Below are positions 44,936 through 57,096 of a DNA stretch of 64,000 nt, one piece after another. This DNA is from Trissonchulus latispiculum (Eukaryota; Nematoda; Enoplea; Enoplida; Ironidae): NCBI GenBank assembly GCA_030248195.1, contig JASAND010020203.1, positions 34,977 to 98,976 of the forward strand. Direction: 5' to 3'. The position numbers and the translations under genes are program-made. The notes below the pieces were generated by a model that was given only the letters and a program-made list of their open reading frames with translations, searched no databases and was not told the origin of the DNA. How positions within the stretch are numbered: the stretch's first letter is position 1; every line of letters starts with the position of its first letter.

Positions 44936-46010
44936 TAGTCAATCGGGTAAAAAACGCCATTTTTTTCAGACTTTTGGACGTGTAGAACTCATTTTTTGGA
45001 ATTATGGGAAAATTCTTGTAGTTTGAAGAATGGCAACCCCTACGGATTATTTTCATGTATTAATGACTTCTCTGGACCATCGCAATAGAGAGTACTTTGT
45101 GATTAATTTCCTGGGGAAAAAAGCCAAAATCGGGAAAAAGTCAGTCATCGGGAAAAAAAGCCACTTTGGTCGAAGCATATCCTGAAGGCGTAGACCAATT
45201 CTGAGTGATCCATCATGTTCAGCATCGCTTATTTACCCTAGGTTTGTTGTTTATATACCGACGCAAATTGCCGTCGCAAAGCACTAAAAACAACTTTTTA
45301 GTTTGCAGCATAAACTGGCTAGGTTTCATCAAATATAACGCAAACATACAAATTTTTTGAAAAACTTGCTATAACGAAGGCTAGCTACAAAATAGTGTTT
45401 TCCAATGTGCCAGTTTAAGGATGAAATGCGGCGTGTAGCGGTCAGAACGACTGGCGTGACATATTAGTCCAAAAGTTGCTCATTTCAGGGACTACCCACC
45501 TACAAACGGTATTGCTCTGTAAAACTTCAATTGCTGATTATTTTCAAAATAGTAATAATCCCAAAAATCCAAGAAAACTGCTCATTATAGGTCTAGAAAG
45601 TGACTGGCTTTTTTCCCGATGGGTCAAAATCATCGGGAATAAAAAGCCACACCTGCACAGAGACCACGTGACGTCCTGAATTGTTGACATTTGTGTGAGA
45701 ACAAAGCCAGACATGTTCCCACTTGATTGCAGTAGAAATTATTCAGATAGCTCTATTGACACTAAAGTTATAAATTTTTCAAAAATTACCGTTTTCCCGC
45801 CATTTCTTTCAGGAACAAAGTTTTCCAAAAAATGTCGACCCTGCTGTTGACTATAGAGTAGAGCCAGAAAGATAAAAATCGGCGTGTGGGCTTATATTGA
45901 CGTCGTCATTCTATACGCCAAATATTATTGCAATAGATTCACCCTTTAGGCCACGGCGGTCGTGGCTTTTTTCCCGAAATTTTGACGTGGCGTTTTTTCC
46001 CTATTGACTA
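44936..46010. mobile_element. TIR element with TA duplication, 1,075 bp
   Basis: Ends TAGTCAATCGGGTAAAAAAC and, on the right, GTTTTTTCCCTATTGACTA. TA is duplicated at 44934-44935 and 46011-46012. Internal GGCTTTTTTCCCGAT and inverted CGGGAAAAAAAGCCAC words repeat the terminal theme. No transposase was recognised. Possibly Tc1/mariner-related by its TA target. Confidence 0.6.
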
Positions 46011-46012
46011 TA

Positions 46013-46119
46013 CAATACAATACACGTCTATAACGGCTTTATGGACTTCTAGACTCAATATTGACCTTATTCTGGACTCAGAAACATGTTGGCCATCAAG
46101 TTTTCGAGTATAAAAACCA
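46013..46119 (+). mobile_element. G-rich TIR element, continuation
   Basis: ATTGACCTTATTCTGGACTC and AAACATGTTGGCCATCAAG continue the element begun at 44357, matching 55745-55850. It is cut at 46120 by a hAT-like terminus. Confidence 0.6.
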
Positions 46120-46160
46120 GTGGCGAATCCAGGGGGGGGGCGGGGGCCCGGGCCCCCCTT
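46120..46160. mobile_element. hAT-like left terminus
   Basis: CAGTGGCGAATCCAGGGGGG matches the CAGTGGCGGATCCAGG terminus seen at 50240, 50641 and 50768. Its right end was not found. Confidence 0.4.
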
Positions 46161-46812
46161 TGCGATTTCCCCTCCTTTGACATTCCGGGCCCCCCTAGAA
46201 AATTTTTTCAGCTGTTTATATGCATATTTTGAGTGAAAATTAAGCATAATTTTAATGAATTTCACAAATTTTTAAAAAAATTTCGTCTGCGGCGCACTTA
46301 TACTTCTGTGCTGCTTTATTACGTAAGTAGTTCTGTGACAGAACTTCTGTCTCTTAAAGTGTCTTCTATTTTGTTTCCTTTCCTGTTTTGTAAGTACAAT
46401 TGAATGTATAATTGTACTCAACGCCTTCAGTTTATTTTAGGACTATATATCGGCTTATATACGGGCATTTACAAATTTTATTTTGCTTTCATAACGAATA
46501 TATATATATATATATAAATGGGCAATGCAAGATTGATAATTGGCAGCTTCTGAAAGCGAAAGTGAATAAATCGTGGAAGTGAAAAATTCTGAAAAGCATC
46601 CAATTCCCGTTTTGGTTTTCCACTGATCGACTATACAACTAAATAACTCATCTCATCTTTTTAAACATTTGAATTCCTGAATTTCCAACGATTTCAAAAA
46701 ATTCTTCAACTTCTGGGGGGTGAGCCCCCCAGACCCCCCGTTTTGTTCATTATCTTTGCTGTCCTTGTAACTTGTCCTCTTTATTGCTACCATTCCTTGT
46801 ATATACAAACTT

Positions 46813-46938
46813 TCGCGATTGTCGCGGGTGGCTTTGCGACAATTTCAGTTCTAGTTTTGGCGATATTTCGCCAAATTTCTGCGATAATCGCCAAATTTTC
46901 GCGATTGTCGCCAGACGAATAATTGGCGACATGTCGCG
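46813..46938. repeat. GCGA/TCGC inverted-word cluster
   Basis: TTTCGCGATTGTCGC, TTGCGACAATTT, TTTGGCGATATTTCGCCAAA, GCGATAATCGCCAAATTTTC and GGCGACATGTCGCG alternate over 125 bp, so the region can fold into several stems. Confidence 0.6.
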
Positions 46939-47302
46939 AAAAGTTACTATTTTTTATGAATGTACTGTACTTATACTATTTTACTGCAAGTTTTTGACTT
47001 CGTATATAAGTTATATATATACTATTATATACATGTACGTACATCTCCATTTTATTTATTTAATCTTTTCAAAAGTTTGCATGACGGATTTTTTTCCAAT
47101 TTCAAAAATTCTTCAACTTCTGGGGGGTTCTGCCCCCCAGGCCCCCCGTGTGCTTGTTGTATAAGTTCTCCATGCTTTGCTTCACTCACGGGATATAGTT
47201 GTTTTCCAATTGGCAAGTGAACTAACCTTTCCATACACAATATGTTTGTAATATATATTAGTTTCTTGTAATATTTTGTTCCTGGAAAAAGCAAATTTTT
47301 AC

Positions 47303-47742
47303 CATAGATTCCTTTGGGGGGGGGGTTGGGGGGGTCCTGCCCCCCCAAAATTTTTGACCAATTTTCCCCCTCCCAGAATTTTTGAGATACCCTCCACCAA
47401 CTTTCGGCTACCCCCCTCCGAACCCCCCCCAGCGATTTTTTGACCCAAAAAGTTAGCTAAATTTGGCCAAAAATGGTCATTTTTTAAAAAAAATTTCTAA
47501 AATTTTGACTTAAAATTACTTTGAAACGGTGCAAAGACGCCTAAACCGTTGAAAACAGGCCTTATTTTGAAGAAAAAAGTGCTAAATTACAGGAAATTTT
47601 GCATTTTTGGCCATTTTTCGAAATTTCTGAGGGCCGAATTCTGGGGGGGGGGTTTGGGGGGGGTGCCCCCATCACATTTCTTGGGTCGACCACCAACCTT
47701 CCAAGATTCACCCCCCCCCAGACCCAAAGTTCCAGGGAAACT
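47303..47742. mobile_element. G-rich TIR element (CATAGTTTC family)
   Basis: Left CATAGATTCCTTTGGGG, right GTTCCAGGGAAACTATG. The interior segment (ACGCCTAAACCGTTGAAAAC...) recurs at 50125-50200, 58860-58920 and 59295-59350. No matching target duplication is visible. Confidence 0.5.
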
Positions 47743-47833
47743 ATGGGGTAGGTCCGGCCACCGACGCAGGCAACCCCCCCCCCCCCCACTTGCCAAAGAT
47801 CCGCCCACCCCGAAGAAAAGACCTATCTACGCC

Positions 47834-49897
47834 ACTGTATATACGTACATGCGTTAGTCAGTATTATTAGCTACTTTTGTTATTACGTACTCGTAGGCAT
47901 GTAGTCGATTCTATTGCTAAGCTAAAAATGGACTCAAGTGGTGGTCCTGATTGTTTACCGGCAATATTTTTTAAAAGCTTTAGTAACTTGTTGGCAGTGC
48001 CGTTACAGTTAATTTTTCAAAAATCGTTTCTGCCGGGTATAGTTCCTGAGGAGTGGAAAGAAGCTATTGTAGTTTCTATTTATAAAGGTAAAGGGAGCAA
48101 ATGTGAAGCTGTGAATTATAGACCGGTTAGTCTCACATGTATTTGTAGTAAACTTTTGGAGAGAATCTTGAAAAATGAGCTGTACAAATATTTTGAGGCT
48201 TCTGGAATTTTGACTAGTCACCAACACGGGTTCATGGCTGGAAAGTCAACACAAACACAGTTACTGGAATGTATGGTGAATTGGGTTTCATATTTGGATG
48301 TTGGCAAACCTGTGGATGCGGTTTATATTGACATTAGCAAAGCTTTTGATACTGTTAGTCATAAGAAATTATTGTATAAACTAAAGCATTATGAAGTACC
48401 TGAAAATTTTCTGAAGTGGATAAGTGCTTTTTTGAAGGGGCGCTCTCAAAAAATAAGGGTAAATGGCCTATGCTCGAACAGCTTTCAAGTTGGAAGTGGC
48501 GTACCTCAGGGAAGTGTTTTGGGGCCTTTTCTATTTCTTGTTTATGTAAATGATGTTGTAACACGTATTAATAATAGTCATGTAAAAATATACGCAGATG
48601 ACACAAAACTATATTTTTCTTGCAAAGATGAGGCTGATGTCAATGTTCTTTTAGACGATATAAGAAATGTTTTTAATTGGGCTAGTGAAAATCAACTTAA
48701 AATAGCACTGGAAAAGTGCGTTCTTCTTCACTTAGGAAACGGGAATCCTAAATATGATTATGAAGTTAATGGAGTCCATATTAACAGTGTATCGGGGGTT
48801 AGAGATCTTGGGGTGTATATGGATGAGAAGTTAAAATTCTCAGAGCATTGTACTAGAATTGTAAAGAAAGCAGCTCAAAGATCAAATGTCATCTTCAAAG
48901 CTTTTAGGTCGCGGGATAGAGATTTTTTGCGTGCAATGTTTACGACCTATGTCAGACCTATTGTAGAATATAATTCTGTAATTTGGAACCCTCGCTTTAA
49001 AAAAGATATTATTGCTGTTGAAAGTGTTCAAAAGCGTTTCACGAAGAGTTCCTGGGCTGGCGGGGAAATCATACAGTGAAAGACTTAAAATTCTCGGACT
49101 AGACAGTCTCGAGTTGAGAAGAATTAGAGCTGACCTTTTTCAATGTTTTCGGATTGTTAGAGGTCTAGATAATATCAACTTTTCGGACTATTTTACCTAC
49201 AGGCATAACAGAGGTTTAAGGGGTCATAACTTTATGTTGGGTGTTCCAAAGTTTCGCAAGGATGCAAAGAAATTTTTTTTCGGCAGTAGGGTTGTCAAAG
49301 TGTGGAATAGTTTGCCGTCTGAACTTGTGAATTTAACATCGTTACAAGCGTTCAAGACCAAGCTTAAAACTGTTGACCTTAAAGCATTTTGTAAAGTATA
49401 TTAGTGGTTTCTGCATGCATTTGTATATTGTGGATGGAATGAAATGAACAACCGCCCCACAGTACGCAAACATTTCTAACATATATACGTAGGTTGGTAC
49501 ACGTATATTATGTTTGCAATCTGCACTGTGGACCCACCACGTAGACTGCACCTGTCCGCCCCTAGTCCCTACTATTCACAGCAACAAGATATATCGAAAT
49601 CATTATCAAAATTCATTACTATATAATGCATACGTAAATACTGTTCACTCTTTCGTAAGACACATAGCTACTCAATGCCCCTCGGACAAGTGCAGTCTAC
49701 AACTTTTGATTAATTTCATAATTTATTCAGCAAGAGCATTTATATGTATTTGACAGTACAAATTTTACCTGACTGATTCCTTGGATACACGTTAGCAGTT
49801 GTTGTCAACTCTGTGTAATCCTGTTCAGTAATGTTTTATCACTAATTAGTGTTATTTTACTGAATAAACCTTTTTGTTTGTTTGTTTGTTTGTTTAT
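47834..49897 (+). mobile_element. CR1/Jockey-like non-LTR retrotransposon, 5'-truncated, one frameshift
   Basis: Frame 47877-49079 encodes about 400 residues of reverse transcriptase with NYRPVSLT near residue 80, catalytic IDISKAFD at 151-158, GVPQGS at 208-213 and YADD at 239-242. The thumb continues to VQKRFTK, where the frame shifts near 49043 into frame 49012-49404 (RVPGLAGKSYSERL, LELRRIRADL, WNSLPSEL). The stop at 49402 is followed by a UTR, AATAAA at 49863 and a (TTTG)n tail to 49897. The endonuclease is missing. The triad is intact, but the shift makes the copy dead. The same post-thumb segment occurs at 44619-44921. Confidence 0.85.
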
Positions 49898-49943
49898 ACA
49901 CGTACTCGCGGGACAATGTGAAATATGAGGCAACACACGCCAA

Positions 49944-50675
49944 CCATAGTTTCCTTTGAGGGCGGCGGGTTGGGGGGACTCCCCCCAAAATTTTCGACCA
50001 ACTTTACCCCCCCCCCCCAGATTTTGGCTAACCCCCCCGAACCCCCTCCCAACGATTTTTGGACCCAAAAAGTTAGCTAAATTTGGCCGAAAAATTTCTT
50101 AAGTTTTGACCTAAAATGGCTTTAAAACCGTGCAAAAACGCCTAAAACGTTAAAAACAAGCCTTATTTTGATGAAAAAAGGACTAAATTACGTACAGAAA
50201 ATTTTGCAAGGTCGGCCAAGAAAAGATTTACCCCCCCCCCAGGGGCGGATCCAGGGGGGGCGGCGGCCGCCCCCCCGTCGCGATTCGAAGGTAGGAAAAA
50301 TTAAGGAGAGAAAGAGGAAAAAGGGCAAAAAACCAAAAAATTTCGCGCCGTCGGCGCGAATTTTCCAGTTTTTAACGGCATATTTATTGCATTTATGAAG
50401 AAAAAGCTTGAAATGCATCCGACTTTTCGGAGAAAAGCACCATTTTTGCCTAAAAATGCCAAGAATTTTAAAAAATTTGTTCAGTTCTTCAGTATATATA
50501 AAGAGAATTAAAGATCCGAAGACCGATTTTATTGCAAAAACAAAAAATGTCTTCAACTTCTGGCGGGCTCCGCCCCCCAGACCCCCCGCTGGAGAAATGG
50601 TACCGCCCCCCCCCCGTCACGAAATCCTGGATCCGCCAGTGCCCCCCCCAGACCCAAAGTTCCAGGGAAACTATG
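49944..50675. mobile_element. CATAGTTTC-family TIR element carrying a nested hAT MITE
   Basis: Left CATAGTTTCCTTTGAGGG, right AAAGTTCCAGGGAAACTATG. It shares its interior with 47303-47742. The 50240-50641 element is inserted within it. Confidence 0.5.
50240..50641. mobile_element. hAT-type MITE with 8-bp duplication
   Basis: Termini CAGGGGCGGATCCAGG (left) and CCTGGATCCGCCAGTG (right), 402 bp, flanked by eight C residues (50232-50239 and 50642-50649). The paralogous site at 47709-47740 (ACCCCCCCCAGACCCAAAG) lacks the insertion. No transposase. Confidence 0.7.
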
Positions 50676-50999
50676 ATTTTTACCCCCCATCCCCGGAAAA
50701 ATTTGGTTACCCCCCCAGAAAAATTTTTCAGCGGGCCCCCCCTTTTCAAAATCCTGGATCCGCCACTGATAAAAACACTGTCTAATGTTAAAATTACTTA
50801 ATGATTTCATGCTTTTCGGAATTAGCAATGGCTGAAAATGCGATTTTTGGCATAAAAATTTAAAAAATTTTTGGGGAGGTTTGGGGGGGGGTCGTGGGGG
50901 GTTTGGGGGTGGGGGAGGTCTAAAAACGGGGTCCCCAAAATTACGGGGGAGTGCACCTCCACTCGAAATCCCTGCTACACCTATGCCCAACCTCCCTTC
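50676..50999. mobile_element. hAT-like right end plus G-rich element fragment
   Basis: CCTGGATCCGCCACTG at 50753-50768 is an unpaired right terminus. It is followed by ACACTGTCTAATGTTAAAATTACTTAATGATTTC-like sequence of the CATAGGTGTA family, ending TACACCTATG at 50976-50985. Confidence 0.5.
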
Positions 51000-53938
51000 C
51001 CCCCCCCCCAGTAGAAGTAAGCCAGATTGTTTTGGGTCCACTTTATCCATCAATATTTTACCCATAGTTCAGTATATATATACTTATTAGACATTGTCGG
51101 ACCTTCAGTTTATGTCAGAATATATAAATCAACAATATTAATAGAATGTCAGTCAGGGATAACAGACTGTCTGTCACTAAAATCACAACAATTAGAAATT
51201 TAAAAATTAAATGTTTGCTAGTACAGAACAGACCCCATAAATTTTGCATCATAAGTGAATCAGTATTCATAAATGTTATGATTTGACTTATATATTTCGC
51301 AAAAAGCCCAACAAGCTTGGTCTTTTCGCCTTCTCTTCTTTAGTCTTCTTTAGTCTAGGACCGGCATCCCGGTATCTCGGCATCCTTCCGCAACGTCGCA
51401 CCACAGCCTTCTTGAATTCAGAATTGTCTTCAACAAAAACAGTTTCATCAGCCAAGCGGTTCCATTTCCGAAGGAAACTGGGCAGGAACGACTTCTGATG
51501 AGCAGACGTTTTAGATTTGGGTACTTGCAGACTTCCCATTGATGATTCTGTCGCTCTTGTGGAGCGTCCACACCTGATCGGTTGGGGCTTTAGATGTTGT
51601 ATTAGCAGTTTTGGGGCTGTATTGTGCACAAGCCTATGTAGCTGGCATAAGCCTGAGACGTCGCGCCGGAGTGGTAAACTGTCTAGTTTGTGGGCAAAGC
51701 CAAGGAAAAGTCGAGCAGCTCGCAGCTGAATGCGATCCAGCAAGGCCAAATATGTAGTTGGCACATTAACAAAGACAGGACTGCAGTAGTCAAGAACGGG
51801 CCTTATCGTCGATACGTAGATCCTATAGCGGGCTTCCTCAGATAGAAAAGACGACTGACGCCGGAGCATCCCTACTAGCTTTCCTGCCGTTGTTGCTTTC
51901 TCCAGTACATGTCCCTTGACTGCCATCATCCCCGAAGGTAACTCCAAGCAGCTTTAGCGAGGTCACTTCATCCACTTCGACACCGCTCATGACTAAGGCG
52001 GGGGTATTTCCCTGTCCTCGATCGCGTCTTCTTGATAAAGTCAGCCTGGTTGGTTTCAGCCCAGGCTACAATCCTGTCAATGTCCTGCTGCAGAGATTCC
52101 CGACACCTAGCGCGATCAGAGCTCTTAGGCACTTTTTGCAGTATGGAACAATCATCTGCAAAAATAAGGCAGTGGTTCTCGATTTCATTTGGCAAGTCAT
52201 TGATGTAGATTAGGAATAAGATTGGTCCCAAAATTGAGCCCTGGGGGACTCCGGCAGTAACAGGAAGGATAGTAGAGTTGGCTCCGTCGACACATACCAG
52301 CTGATTCCGACCAGACAGATAGTGTTCTAGCCAACGGAGCAGTCTTCCTTTAATGCCACAGGACTCCAACTTCTGTAGTAGCCGCTTGTGCCAGACGGTG
52401 TCGAAGGCACCAGCTATGTCTAGGGCTGACACACACACCTCTTGGGTACAGTCCAGAGCGTCTGCCGCCAGCTGATGTAGAAGCAGCAATGGGTGCAGCG
52501 TACTATGACCGTGGCGAAATCCGAATTGCGACTCTGACAAAATGCCATTTGTTTCCAGATGATCGACAATCGCATGGCCGATGTATCGTTCCATGAGTTT
52601 GGAAATTAGAGAAAGCAATGCCACTGGCCTGTAGTTTCGAGGGCTGGTTTTGTGGCCTTTCTTAAACAACGGGACTATTTTTGCAGTCTTCCAGGCCGAT
52701 GGAAAGTAGCCAGAGTTGTAAGAGTATTGGGACAATCTCGCTAAGGGATATGCCAGTTCACAAGCGCATTCCTTTAACACAGTCCCACTTATGTCGTCAA
52801 TACCAGCTGCTTTGGTCGAGTCAATGGAGAGGAGGTGCCTCCTCACAATTCGGCTATGAAAGCGGATGTGCTTTAGCAGCACGTCACAGACCGGAGGTGG
52901 TGAGTGAGAAGCACAATCAGGCTCGGCCACTGAGGACTTAGCAGCAAAGAATTCGTTCAGCAAGCCAGCTTTGTCACTGGCATCTACAATGGTTGACCCG
53001 TTGTGAGACAGGGGAGGAATACCTCGTCGGACATTTCTTCCCAGAACCCTGTCAATCTCACGCCACCAAGGTCTTCCAGACTTTCCGTCGATACGTTCCG
53101 CTACCGCAGAGGCGTGAGCCCGTTTGGATCGTTCAATCGCTTTGTTGTAGGCTCTGCGAGCTTCCAAATATAATAGCCAATCTCTATTCAGTTGGCCGTT
53201 AGACTTCCATTTGCGATAGGAATCCTCCTTAGCGCGTCTTAGGGGGTTCAAATCTGAGGAGTACCAAGGCTTGTGGCGTCGGGGTCTGACCTTTTTTCTG
53301 GGAATGTAGCGTTGCATTCCCTCAGTGATGACCTCGCTCAAGTTAGATACGCTCAGGTCAATATTTCTGGTAATCAGTTGGCTCCAGTTAGCAGATTTTA
53401 AGTACTGCCTCAGTCCTGTCCAGTCAGCTCGGGAGTATTGCCAAATAAGCTGTTGCTTGCGTAATGGCATATTGACAGGAAATTGTCCACGCACAATGAC
53501 CAAGGAGTGGTCCGATGAGCCAATCGATGCTGATGTATCAACGAAAGAGAAGTCGTCCGGGCTGTCCGTGAAGAAAAGGTCGAGCACGGAGGTGCGATGA
53601 GAGCATTGATGGTTATAAACGCGTGTTGGCTGATCAACTAATTGAGTAAACCCATGCTCTACAGCAAACAGCTGGCACGCGAGACCAGCCGTATTATCCT
53701 CACATGTTCCTCCGAGCCAATTCCGGTTATGACAGTTGAAGTCCCCAAGCAGGACAAAGCGCGAGCCAGCAAAGGCTGTCCCAAGCTCAGTTATGTCGGA
53801 CGACAACCTGTCGAAAACTGAGTTGTCTGCGCTGGGAGGCCTGTAGCAGTGGCAAATCAAGTACGTAACTTCTCCAAGTCGCAAGCGGTACCATGAGTAT
53901 TCAAATTCACTATTGCTGCGGATAACAGATAGGCCAAG
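51000..53938 (-). mobile_element. APE+RT non-LTR retrotransposon, 5'-truncated, frameshifted
   Basis: The minus-strand frame opens by 53938 and runs to 51968. The main 638 residues hold the C-terminal half of an AP endonuclease (LLGDFN at 45-50, SSDH at 123-126) and a complete RT core (AKIVPLFKKG at 401, LDIAGAFD 488-495, GVPQGS 545-550, FADD 575-578). Frame breaks near 52000 and 51930 separate it from the thumb/C-terminal frame 51947-51288 (LRRDVSGLCQLHRL, SFLPSFLRKWNRL). The 3' UTR extends to about 51000 and is matched by the split copy at 42456-44255. The endonuclease N terminus and any ORF1 are missing. Confidence 0.85.
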
Positions 53939-53970
53939 CTGTGGTCAGTATTCATATTCAGTCCATATTC

Positions 53971-54447
53971 AGTACAAATTTGTCAATTTTCAAGCCCTAT
54001 TTTCGCATACGAAAACTATTGACAGAAGCTTTTGAGTACGTTTAATGTACTGTACATCGAAAAAGGAGCATTTTGAGCTAAAAAAACTTGGGTACAGTTT
54101 AGGGGATTCCCCCCCCCCCAATTTCGGATTTGGGTGGGGTGGGGTCCCCCGAGCCAGGACCTTCTACTCCCCCCCATAGGTGTAATTGGGTGGGGGGGGG
54201 GGGGGGGGGGGGTAACCCATAGGTGTACCACCTGTTTGGGTTGGGGGGAGTAGAAGGTCTCAACTTGGCTCGGGGGACCCCACCCAAATCCGGAATTTGG
54301 GGGGGAGGACCCCCCCTAAACTGTACCCAAGTTTTTTTAGCTAAAAATGCTCCTTTTTCGATGTACAGTACATTAAACGTACTCAAAAGCTTCTGCCAAT
54401 AGTTTTCGTATGCGAAAATAGGGCTTGAAATGTGACAAATTTGTACT
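53971..54447. repeat. Large imperfect palindrome, about 200-bp arms
   Basis: Left arm from AGTACAAATTTGTCA (53971) through CATACGAAAACTATTG, GTACGTTTAATGTACTGTAC and GAGCCAGGACCTTCTACTCC. The right arm returns the same words inverted to TGACAAATTTGTACT (54447). The centre (54174-54226) is a G-run flanked by two direct CATAGGTGTA termini. It abuts the truncated end of the 51-53.9 kb retrotransposon. Confidence 0.8.
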
Positions 54448-55380
54448 AAAATGTGCCTAAATTAGCCCAGATTGTGGTTTAATTGCGTATATTACCTTTT
54501 AATTGCTATAAATAACCATCTCTAGCTGTTTTTGGCGATTTATAGCCTATTTTTATTCCTGCTGGAGCAGGAATGTATAAAATGAAAACTTATGTTTTCT
54601 GTATTGTGAGTCATTTCTCTATTTAGACGCCCTATCTTCAACACAGGGCTAGCTTAGGGGATTTTTTTGCATTCAGATTATGCAAATTAGGTTTGGATCC
54701 TATTTAAGCAGCAAAATTGACAACTTTTGCGCAGTCTTTGACTGCCAGCAATCTACACGGTTGCAGATTTTTGAGCGCTAGTGCAGCTTCGGTGCTACAC
54801 ATAAGTGCAGTAGGTAAGAAGGTATCACAGGGGCTGGGCATCACAAGTCCAGTCCAGTCAAGGCATGGGCAAACATTGGCCTGCTCTTCCTTATCTTTAG
54901 TCAGATCAGCGAGAAAAAATTGAGCAGCGGAATGAAGTAATGAAATTTTAGCCTTAGAAATTAACGACTTTTACTAATTATTTGGGATGAAATATGTACT
55001 TTTATAAAGTTGTACTGCTGAATCCAATGCTGCTACATATTGCATTGTACTTGCTATGTTTTGTTTGCTGAAGGAAGTGAAGTGACATCTCGCCTCATAA
55101 AAAATAACAAAGATTTAGCAGAATATTTTAAAAGATAACAGTAGTTTGATATCAAAGGAAATAAAGATTGTCAAGTGAAATTGTAATGTAAACCTGAAGC
55201 TTCTAAACGCTTAACTAACAGTCTTTCTAACTAAAGACAATTTTCGTACTTGAATAATTAACAGGTCTAAACAGGAATGCTGCCCCTTTTGGGGCCAACT
55301 TGTTCTAATTTTTTTCAAAAATTTTCAGAAGTTGCAAAAAAATTTTCAAAAATTTTGCAATTTTTATTTGGTTTGGACCC
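54448..55380. other. AT-rich DNA, no gene seen
   Basis: It contains a perfect palindrome ATTCCTGCT-GG-AGCAGGAAT at 54555-54574. The short frame at 54717-54923 is not supported as coding. Confidence 0.5.
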
Positions 55381-55993
55381 AATTTTAGGGGGGGAGGGGG
55401 AGGGGGGTTTGAGCTAGGCTTGGGGGAGAGTAGTTGAGGTCGGGTAGGGGGGGAGGGGGGTCTGGTCTCTCCGTGGGGGGGAGTCTCACAGGGGGTAAAC
55501 TGTAGCCTGGTACACATATGGGGCAACCCCCCCAGCCAGTTTTCCAAACCCCCCCCCCAGCCATTTTTCCAACCCCCCCTCACAATTTTTTGGGGGCCCC
55601 CCCCCGGCCCCCCTCTAACTGGGGGGGGGGGGTAGTCGCGCCGAAGGCGCGAAAATTGGCCAAAATTTGGGCATTTTAGGGTAAATTTTGCAAAATTTTT
55701 CAAAAGTCCAAATTTGTCGCTTAACGTGTTTATTATCGCGAGAAATACACGTTTATAAGGGTTTTATGGACTTCTAAACTCAATATTGACCTTATTCTGG
55801 ACTCAGAAACATGTTGGCAATCAAGTTTTCGAGTTTAAAAACACTGTCTAATGTCAAAATTACTTAATGATTTCATGTTCTTCGGCATTATCAATGGCTG
55901 AAAATGCGATTTTTGGCATAAAAACTGAAAAAAATTTTTGGGGGAGGTTTGGGGGGTCTAAAAAGGTCCCCCGAAATCTCCGTTACACCTATG
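55381..55993 (+). mobile_element. G-rich TIR element copy (CATAGGTGTA family), left end unclear
   Basis: It contains TAGTCGCGCCGAAGGCGCGA, TTAACGTGTTTATTATCGCG and AACACTGTCTAATGTCAAAA in the order seen at 59494-59951. It ends TACACCTATG at 55984-55993. G and C runs fill 55385-55635. Confidence 0.55.
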
Positions 55994-56306
55994 CCCCACC
56001 CCCAACCCAAACAGGTGGTGGTACACGGTACACCTATGACCTCTGCTGGCTACGCGCCTGCGCAAGGGTCTGGGGGAGAAGTCCCCCAAAAACTGAAGAC
56101 AATTTTTAATTTTGGAGTAAGTTTGCTCTTAAAAATTTTGAATTCTTTTGCTTGAACAGTTAAGAAGATTTCGCATTTTAGTTTGCTATGTCAAGACTAA
56201 ATAAAAAACAAAATAACACATATACATAGTACATGTGCTTAGGCTGAAAATATATAAGCAACTACAGACAAAAGAATGAATGTAGAATCGAAGAAGTAAG
56301 CGGGGG

Positions 56307-57088
56307 CAGAGTTGGAAGTGGGTCGCAATTTCGTGACCCGCGGACCCCTGACCCGCGACCCGTTGAGATTTCGTCGACCCACTTGACCTACTTCTTAAAT
56401 TTGGACATTTTTGCATATTTAAGTACTCTATAGTGTGCATCGAGCAAAATTAAAGCTTTAAAATGTAAATGGTTTAGTATTAAAACTATATATCAAACAA
56501 AAATTTGGCGTTCACAGCTGATTTCATCTTCGTTTTCGTTAGTTCTGAGGATGGTATGCTATCGCAAAAGTGTTGGGACCTCGATCGGCCAGTATAATCA
56601 GCATTTAATTAATGAAATCAATGAAATTAGGAATGATTATCCAACTATATCGAAATTTCAAGCTTGGCATTATATATATAATTATTTATTGGAAGCAGCG
56701 CTGTCAACAACGTTTTCGGTTTGTCAATCAATGCAGAAGCATTAAAGGCATTGCGTGACAAAAAATATTTATGCCAATGACTATGTCCGGGAGATAGTAC
56801 TGAAATACTTTTGACTGAAGATTCTAGACAGAATAGAAATAAATAATTTTATCATAAAAACAATATTATAATGTATAAAGACATACAAAAGAGCCAAAAG
56901 TTAGAGACAATTTGAAAATTTAACATAAATTGTAAATTTTCTGGTAAAATTCGCTCAAAATTTAGAGTAAAGATTGTGTGAACAAAAATAACTCTTGACC
57001 TACTCTGACCCGCAGGTACCCACTGACCTGAAAGTCCAGCCGCGGGTACAAACGACCCGTGGGTACCCGCGACCCACTTCCAACTCTG
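56307..57088 (+). mobile_element. hAT element remnant with 8-bp duplication and decayed transposase C-terminus
   Basis: Left terminus CAGAGTTGGAAGTGGGTCGC, right terminus GCGACCCACTTCCAACTCTG, 782 bp. Flanks AGCGGGGG (56299-56306) and AGCAGGGG (57089-57096) match at 7 of 8. Inside, 56551-56800 reads DYPTISKF...ALSTTFSVCQS and, in another frame, NAEALKALRDKKYL, which resembles the C-terminal dimerisation region of hAT transposases with frameshifts and stops. The catalytic region is gone. Confidence 0.65.
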
Positions 57089-57096
57089 AGCAGGGG

